This document shows, in pieces, positions 36,633 to 44,500 of a stretch of DNA of 48,237 nucleotides. A model generated the notes under the pieces. It saw only the letters and a list, made by a program, of their open reading frames with translations. It did not search any database and was not told the DNA's origin. Origin of the DNA: Thalassocella blandensis (GTDB taxonomy: Bacteria > Pseudomonadota > Gammaproteobacteria > Pseudomonadales > Cellvibrionaceae); contig CAMCXE010000004.1 in NCBI GenBank assembly GCA_945882995.1, forward strand, positions 1 to 48,237, read 5' to 3'. Each line of letters opens with the position of its first letter. Position 1 is the first letter of the stretch. The translations under genes and the position numbers were made by a program.

Positions 36633-36828
36633 AGTGTGGGAGTCCAAGTGCAAGTCAATGTTTGTTAACAGGCCCGACTATTGGCGGGTCGTCCTGTCGG
36701 CTCGATCCTGCTGATTCGACTGGGCTTCCAACAAACGTCCGGGCAGATGTTAAGCTCGGGGGCCGGCCTCTGTTCAGAGCTTAACTCGAGAACCAAAGAT
36801 ATTCCAGCCAACCCCTATGAAACAAATC

Positions 36829-38148
36829 TTATACGGCTTCCGCGGTTGTTGGGCGAATCAATTCTTGATAAGGCACAGTTTTTTCAACAACGTTCATTGT
36901 GCCCAACAAAACTTCCATAACCTGCTCTTCCATGGCGGCAGCTTCAACACCGGCTAACAGCTCTTGGTTTGAGTAGTAATAACTCACAACGCCCTGCGGG
37001 TCTTCATAGGTTGCTGCAGCACTTTCGATCAGCCCACGCACGCGGTCTTTTTCGGGTTTAATCTCATGTTTCACAATGACTTCTGAGATTAACAGACCCA
37101 ACGCTGTACGACGCTCTGCTTGAGCTTTGAAGAGCTCGTCAGGCAGCAAACTTTTGACGTCTAGCTTGGCGCTGAGCTGACCATATTGTTGCAAAGCCTG
37201 CGAACGCAGTGCTTCGATTTCTTCACCAACAAGGCTGTTGGGAATATCGCACTGATTCGCGCTGAGCAAAGCGTCAAATACGGCGGATTTCAGTCGGTTT
37301 TTAGTGGCCTTGATTTGCTCATTTTCCATGTTAACTTTGACTTCCTGACGGAAGCGCTCAAGGTCACCATCACGGATCCCGAATACGGCAAAAAGCTCTT
37401 CGTTAATTTCCGGCAGGACTTCTGCAGAAACGCCGTGCAACGCAACTGCAAAGTTTGCGCCAGTACCTTTTAGCGCTTCGTTTTGGTAATCGGCTGGGAA
37501 AGTCACGGCCACATCGCGGGTTTCACCAGCAACCATGCCTTCGATTCCGGCTTCAAAGCCAGGAATCATGGTGTTTGAACCCAAGGTCAACGTGTGCCCA
37601 GTCGCCGCCCCGCCTTCGAATGCCACACCACCTTGGGTGCCGACAAAATCGATAACCACTCGATCACCACTCGCGGCCGCACGGGTCACGTCTTCCCATT
37701 TGGCTTGGCTTTTGCGCAGTGTTTCAATCATGTCATCCACATCGCTCTCACCAATTTCAGCAGATAAGCGAGTGATCTCAATACCTTCGAGGCCCTTCAG
37801 CTCTATCGCTGGATACACTTCGAAAGTGGCTACGTATTCTAGGTCTTTACCTTCCGCCAGTTGTTTAGGCTCTACGTTAGGGCGGCCGGCTGGGCGAAGG
37901 TTTTCTTTGCGGAATGCGTCATTCAGCGAACGGTTTATCACGTCACCGAGCACTTCCTGGCGGACACCCTCACCGAACCGCTGACGGACAACGCTCATGG
38001 GCACTTTGCCTTTGCGAAAACCGTTGATGCGAACGTTTTTGGCGGCGTCCAGCAAACGGCGCTTAACTTCGCCATCAATGACGTCCGCAGGAATTCCCAC
38101 GGTGAGACGACGCTCCAGACCTGATGTTGTTTCAAGCGAAACTTGCAT
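36829..38148 (-). CDS. tig: Trigger factor, ribosome-associated chaperone
   Basis: 439 residues. AAGAGG lies about seven bases before the ATG. The N-terminal ribosome-binding domain has the signature GFRKGKVPMSVVRQRFG (about 43-60). The FKBP-type peptidyl-prolyl isomerase domain follows (about 150-245; SGDRVVIDFVGT). The long C-terminal helical arms complete the family plan. It receives nascent chains at the exit tunnel. It is just downstream of tRNA-Leu and upstream of clpP, a well-known gammaproteobacterial neighbourhood. Confidence 0.98.
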   Translation of the reverse strand: MQVSLETTSGLERRLTVGIPADVIDGEVKRRLLDAAKNVRINGFRKGKVPMSVVRQRFGEGVRQEVLGDVINRSLNDAFRKENLRPAGRPNVEPKQLAEGKDLEYVATFEVYPAIELKGLEGIEITRLSAEIGESDVDDMIETLRKSQAKWEDVTRAAASGDRVVIDFVGTQGGVAFEGGAATGHTLTLGSNTMIPGFEAGIEGMVAGETRDVAVTFPADYQNEALKGTGANFAVALHGVSAEVLPEINEELFAVFGIRDGDLERFRQEVKVNMENEQIKATKNRLKSAVFDALLSANQCDIPNSLVGEEIEALRSQALQQYGQLSAKLDVKSLLPDELFKAQAERRTALGLLISEVIVKHEIKPEKDRVRGLIESAAATYEDPQGVVSYYYSNQELLAGVEAAAMEEQVMEVLLGTMNVVEKTVPYQELIRPTTAEAV

Positions 38149-38207
38149 GATGTGCCTCTTAAATTTTTAGTGCTTTATGCAGGGGAAATGACTGCTGAGG
38201 GTAATAG

Positions 38208-38291
38208 TGGTGCGGTCGGAGAGACTCGAACTCTCACACCAAAGGCGCTGGAACCTAAATCCAGTGCGTCTACCAATTCCGCCACGACCGC
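38208..38291 (-). tRNA. tRNA-Leu (anticodon UAG)
   Basis: Minus strand cloverleaf: acceptor stem GCGGTCG/CGACCGC, D-arm GGCGGAATTGGTAGACGC, anticodon stem CTGGA/TCCAG with loop TTTAGGT (anticodon TAG), a long class II variable arm, and T-arm AGAGTTCGAGTCTCT. Discriminator A at 38211 and an encoded CCA at 38208-38210. The long variable arm and anticodon both indicate leucine. It lies 59 bases upstream of tig and may be co-transcribed. Confidence 0.97.
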
Positions 38292-38468
38292 AAACTCTTA
38301 CCGACCCAACACAACGACTAAGGGGCTATTACCAAGGGGACCTTGAAATACCACCCCAAAACTGAGGGAGCGGGATTCTGCCACAGGTTATTTGGGCAGG
38401 CAAGCCTAGTTGCTAACATTGCACGTAACTAACCCTTGGCGAACCTAAATTCCTGAACACCCCTACAG

Positions 38469-38489
38469 AAAAAGGGCCCTAAGGCCCTT
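38469..38489 (-). terminator. Intrinsic terminator of the giant lipoprotein gene
   Basis: On the minus strand AAGGGCC and GGCCCTT form a 7-bp stem with loop TTAG and a T-run. It is about 18 bases past the stop of the giant gene, so it ends that transcript before tRNA-Leu. Confidence 0.8.
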
Positions 38490-38506
38490 GTTACGCTTTG
38501 CTAGCC

Positions 38507-41500
38507 CTACAACGGTTTTGGAGGCGGCATGTTGGGGTCAATCATATCTGGCAACCCATGGAAAGCCGCGAGTATGTCAATCCGTGCTTGGGTATTGTAG
38601 GTAAGGTGGCGTTCTGCACTGCCCTTAAGGCGCATAAACCCTTTGCGCACCACTGTTTTCCCTTCGAGGCCGCTTTCCTCAAACAAGGCCACGGCGGAAT
38701 TGGCGGAGTCCCAATCGCTGATTGCCTTAACACCGTCTGGCACATTCACCAACAGAAGCTTCATGCCGCCCAGAGTGCGTAAAGATACGACGTCTTTACC
38801 TACATCTCTGATTTCACCGGTGACGGTGTTACGGATTTTGAAATAGCCAATCACGTCGGCATCATTCGCATTGCCCGTGCTGGAACCGAGGAACAACTGC
38901 ACTTCAGACACACCGCCCTGCGCATCGCTAGCGTGCGCGATGGTAATGCCGATCGGTTTAGCTGCGGCATCGTTGAGGTCTCCAACAATGTCGTCCAGTT
39001 GGCTGGCCATCACGGGTATTGGGGGCACAAAAGCGTCTTTAGAAGATAGCCAGCTGGCGATAACCGCGTTATCACACACTAGACCGCCTGCCATTGCGCC
39101 TTGCTGTGTGGGGCAGTGGAATTCCAGCTGATTTTGGTCAGCTTGAGTTCGTGCCACATAGGCTTTGGCGCCGGCCGAAAACTTGGCCATCCCGTCGATG
39201 CCTTGACCGAGTCCCGGCCCCACCAATTCCCGCACGGCGGCGCCACTGAGATCGAACTCCGCCAATTCCAAGGTTTCCGAGGCAAAGGGTACAGGTGTGC
39301 CCTTATAGCTTGCCGCAACTTGTACACCTTCACCCATGTCGCCAAAAGCGCCTAACGCGATGAGGTCGTCAGCATTTTTCACACCCATATCCGTAACGAA
39401 GTAACGCGAACCAAAGCGACTGGAGGAGATGTCTTGCCAGCTTTTAGCTGTAGCGTCCCACTGCGACAGTACCTCAGCGGCGGCACTGGAAACGGTGCCA
39501 TAACGGAGCTGTGAATGGCCGCCTTGGGCATCCCGCTCCCGGCTTGTTTCAAACCAGTTAATGGTGTTGCTAGTGAATGCACTTTTCTCGTTAATGTCCA
39601 TGGGTGTGGCAGCGGCTACCCGGCGAACGGATTTACAGACACCGCCTTGAGTCGCGAGCACCGTAAACTTCAGCGTTTTAGTGGCAGCATCAACTGCGCC
39701 CAGCACAGCTTCAACACCCGGCTTGTCGCCGCGCAATGAGAAGTTACCCTTGTCGTCCACCACACCACGCAACTCGCCCTGACCCAACAGCTCCGGCCCG
39801 CCGTAGGTAGCCACCAGATAGAGTTGGTTGCCTTCTGCGCGCAGATCAAAGAAAAAAGCTCCCTGCTGCATATCCGTTACGCAGGTTTTGGCGGAGGGGT
39901 CGAACACCGTGCTGCCCATTGCCGCCGAGTAATTAGCAAGGTACATACCCTGCGCCATAGGTGCAGGCCGGTCACACACGTTGCCTAACTGGTTTTGATT
40001 GTCATCTTCCTGCATGGGATTGGGGATGAGCCGGCAGTTATCCACACTGTCGGGCACGCCATCCTGATCCAAATCCGATTCCATGAACGCAAAACTACTG
40101 CCTGAACTGCTAGTGCTTGAGCTACTGGCGCCGGCTGAACCGCTGGAGCTACTCGCTCCACCTGTGCTGCCCGGAGGCGTATTGTCATCCGGGTCTTTAT
40201 TGTCACCAATGCCGTCGTGGTCCGCATCGAACTGCTCGCCAGGGTCTTTCGGGAAGGCATCCTTACTGTCCGAAACGCCGTCTTGGTCGCTGTCCATATC
40301 CGGCGTTGGGCCAGGTTTAGGCGCTGTAAAGTTGGCCAGAATGGCCTCTAGCGCAACGTCATTGAACACCAAACCCTGCTCCTGCTTATCCGCCAAAGTC
40401 TTGCGGCCATGGCGAACCAACGCCGTGCCGTCGAGGCTGCTTTCCTCAAACAGGATCGGCATGTAACTTTCACCGTCATGCCCCGACAACCATGGCTGCA
40501 GTTTTTCGGGGATTGGCAATTCCAGCACTAGGGTTGCACCCAGTTGCACCTTGCCGAGGTCACCATCGCCCACCACTTGCAAATCTCCCGTGGCGGCTCT
40601 GCCGGCAAAATAGACGGCGTGGATTTTCTCAGCGCTGGCGGTACCATCAACAGACGTTAAATAAGCTTTCAACTCAGCCCCGGAGGCGTCATTGCGGCCC
40701 AGCCAAATAGCGCCGGCTGGAGATGCTTTTAATTCGTCCGGTGTGTAGATCAACTCATCCAAATGTGCTGCGGGAACTGGCGTACTGATGCTGGGGCTGT
40801 CTGATAAAAATGCTCCCACCATGGGCATTACCACCATATCCATAACCGACGGGTCCTTAGTGTCCGTCATGCTGCCGGTTCCATCGCTGGGCGGCAGACT
40901 GGGGTCAGGCTTAGCACCGCCTTCCCAAGCGACTGGCACCATGTTGTCGCAGGTTAGATGGCTATCAAACCAAGGAGAGCTCCCACCCTGACAATCGAAC
41001 TGATACTGGTTGCCGCCACCCGTTAAGGTGGCAACATAGGCTTCGGAACCGGTTGGAAATACTTTACCTTCAGGAATGCCCTTAGCGAAAGCGGGATCGA
41101 TCAGACCATGGATACGCGCCCCGGCCACATTGAAGACGGCAAGTTCTACCTGACGCTTCTCGAGACCGCTGAGCTCACCATTTTTGGTCAGATCCAGAGT
41201 GGCCACTTCACCACCCTCGCCAAAGCCGCTGATCCGCACCCGATCCTGCGCAGTTTGCACGCCAGTTGCGGTTAGGTAGTAATTCAGCCTGCTTTTGTCC
41301 GCGGGTACTGGCGCCCAGGCTGGGCCCTCTGGGCTCCAGCGGTAGCGAGTTTCTGCGGCGCCGGTTTGCAGGTCGGTATACTCAAAATCCATGTGTGTTT
41401 GAGCAGCAGTGCTGAAATTTTGCTGTGCGTCCAGCCAGTGCACACCCAAATCAAACACGGCCTTTTCGTTAACATCCACCGGTAATTCGCCTTTCGCATG

Positions 41501-44500
41501 GCGTTTTTGCACACACTCCAGCGTTGGATCCATAGATTTTGGCTTAGCACTTTCTTCAAAGTCGAATTCAAAGACCCCGTCAGCCGCACTAAATAGCCCG
41601 TTGGAGGCCACAAAATGGTCGCCGCCGGTCAAGGTGAAGCTGCCATCTTTGAGCATGATACCCACCAAACCTTCGTCGTCAGCGGTGTTACCCTGTTGCT
41701 CCTCGAGTTTGTCTAAGAAGATCTGCGAGCCGATTTGTTTGGCGTCAACAAAGAACATTTCACTGTGCACATCGTCCACACAGCCCATGCCGTCTGGGCT
41801 AACAACCTGACTACCCATTTCCGGCGTAAGCGTAACTTGGTAGATGCCACTCATGTTCAGCCCGTCAAGTTCACAGGCGTCGCCGATGCCGTTGGTATTT
41901 GAATCCTTTTGATCACCGTTAGGTACAAGCACGCAGTTGTCCTGTAGATCGATCACCATGTCCTTATCACGATCCCGCGCGGCTGGATTTTCGTCAACAT
42001 CGGGGACGCCGTTGTTGTTGTTATCGAAATCCTTGTCATCGGGGATACCGTCGTGGTCTTTATCGCCAACCATCGGGTTTGTGCCTTCTTTATCGTCAGG
42101 GATGCCATTGTTGTTGTCATCGAGATCCTGATTGTCGCCCATACCGTCATGGTCGCGATCGAACTGCTCTTTGGGGTCCATGGGGAAAGCATCTTTGTCA
42201 TCGGGCACACCATCTTTATCGGTGTCTTTCACACCATTGGGTACCAAAGGGTTAAAAGGCTCAGGATCCATGTTGTCTAGCACACTGTCGTTGTCGTCGT
42301 CCTCATCGAGGTTGTCCGCAATACCATCACGATCGGCGTCGCCGGGCATGGGGTTGCTAGGCTGCTGACTGCGCAAAAAGGCGGTAATGTCGAGGGCGCA
42401 TTTTTGATCACACTTATCCGCGCTGCCTTTAGGCATCATTTTGTCGATGAACACTTCCAACACCACAGTCTCCATTCCCATGGCATAGGCATTTTTAAGC
42501 GGAAAGATAGCGGGCGCAAAACCGATGCCCGCACCTTTGTCGCCATGACAATTCACACACATGGCTTGGAAGTTGAATTTGCCGCGACCTGGGTCACCCA
42601 TATTCATGGGGCCGGTGTTGGTGCCGCCGCCCGCGTTGAATACAAAGGGATCCACGTCTAGTCCATCAGGAATTTTGTCATTGTCGTCGTCCATGTCCAC
42701 GCGGTCGCCAATGCCATCATGGTCATTGTCGCCCTGCTCCTGCGGGTTGAAGCGGAAGGCGTCAGCGTTATCGCCGGTGCCATCGCGGTCGCTGTCCAAC
42801 TGCTCTTTGGGGTCCGTAGGGAAGGCGTCCGACGTATCGGGCACGCCGTCATTGTCGGTATCCGCAGGCGGGTTGTAATCGAAGTTGTCTAGTGCGTCAC
42901 CCAGCGCCGGTTGGTTCAAACCCGACTCGCGGTGCAGTGTGCCGGCCATTTGATAGTGGCCAATGCGCAGGTAGGTTTTACCATCGGAACTATCAGCAAT
43001 AGGGGCTAAAAACAGGTTGCCGTCGCCCAAGCCAAAACCCTTGCGCAAGTAATCGGGCAGCTTAGCGGCCAGCAAGCGTGCATCGCCCAGCGGTGCCACA
43101 ATTTTCCAGCTGCCTACAATCGCGTTACCCATTGCGTCTTTGAGTGGTGTAAAGTTTTGGCCAGTGCCGCCAAACGTCTTCGCGTAAAAGGTAATAACAC
43201 CCTCGGTATTTAAGTTGCCGCTGGCGTCTGCACCTTCGAAGTAGGCAAAAATTTGACCGTTAAAACCCGGCGCAACCCACAAGCCTTGTGTGTCGTCGGT
43301 CATAACGCTGCCGGGGGTGTGAATCACATCCTCAAAACCGTCCGCTAGGCTGATCACCCCTTTGGCGTCTATGGCGGTTACCACGCCATTCGCACAATCG
43401 AGGTTGCCTATAGAAAGGTTGCCACACTCCACCTGGTAGGTATCCACAGTGCTTTCAGCACTAATTGCCAGAGCTGCCGCATTCGCATTGGTGAATTTCG
43501 CCTTGCGGTTAATCAGGCCGGATTCCACCCAGAGTTTGTCCACCAGTTGATCCATCGGTTTGTCGAATACAGGCAAGCGGTACATGGACAGCTTCCAGTT
43601 TTCTAACACCTGACCCTTGGTATCGCGCGATTGCACTTGAACCTTGCCGTCTTGCACATTCACACTCAAGCTGCCGTCGGCTTGTACCCAGCCGCTAGCG
43701 GTAAGGTTAAAGTTGCCGCCGCTGGCGTCTGCGCTGCTGGCACTTTTCCAGCTATTGCCCGCCGCATCCCAGCTGAAGCGCGTTTCGCCGGCGGTATTGA
43801 CAATGCCGTAACCAAATTTCAGTAAGTTGGAATGGCTGGTGGGGTCAAAGCGTAGGTCGCCGAAGCTGGTGGCAAAACCGCCGTCTACACCCTCAGCCGC
43901 CGCCATCACTTGCGGGGCTTCCGCCTCGGGCATTAGGGTGAAGGTAACGGTGGAGCTGAACTTACACGACAACAAGGTTACGCTGCCGCCGTTGGCGTTT
44001 TTCACCACCGAGCGCTCTTCGTTCAAAATGCCGCTCAGGCGCCCTTCTGCGTTGAGTTTGCCGTTGAAGATCATGTTTTCGCGGGTAAATAATTGATTGT
44101 CCGCATGCTCGCTGCGTTTTTCAAAACCCACTTGGCCGAAGCTGTTGGTGCGCGCCACTATGCCTTGACTGAGGTCGAAACCGTCGTCACTGGAGGCTAT
44201 GCGCAACTCGGCATCTTTTTGGCTGATGAACAACACGCGTTCCGTCAGGTCACCTTGCGCGCCGCTGCACACATCGGGCACTGGCTGCTCGGCGGGTTTA
44301 GCGCCCGGCAGTTCAAAGCGGGCCAAACCACCCGGCAGGGGCGAAGCGCCGGTTGCACTGGGTTTATAGACTGACGCACTCACCACTTTGAACTCGGCCA
44401 TATAAAAGCCAGTTACCTTCGGTGGATCATCGCACAGGTTGCCTTTGCCATCTAAATCCGTATCCGCTTGGTCCACATTCGGCACTAGGGCGCAGTTATC

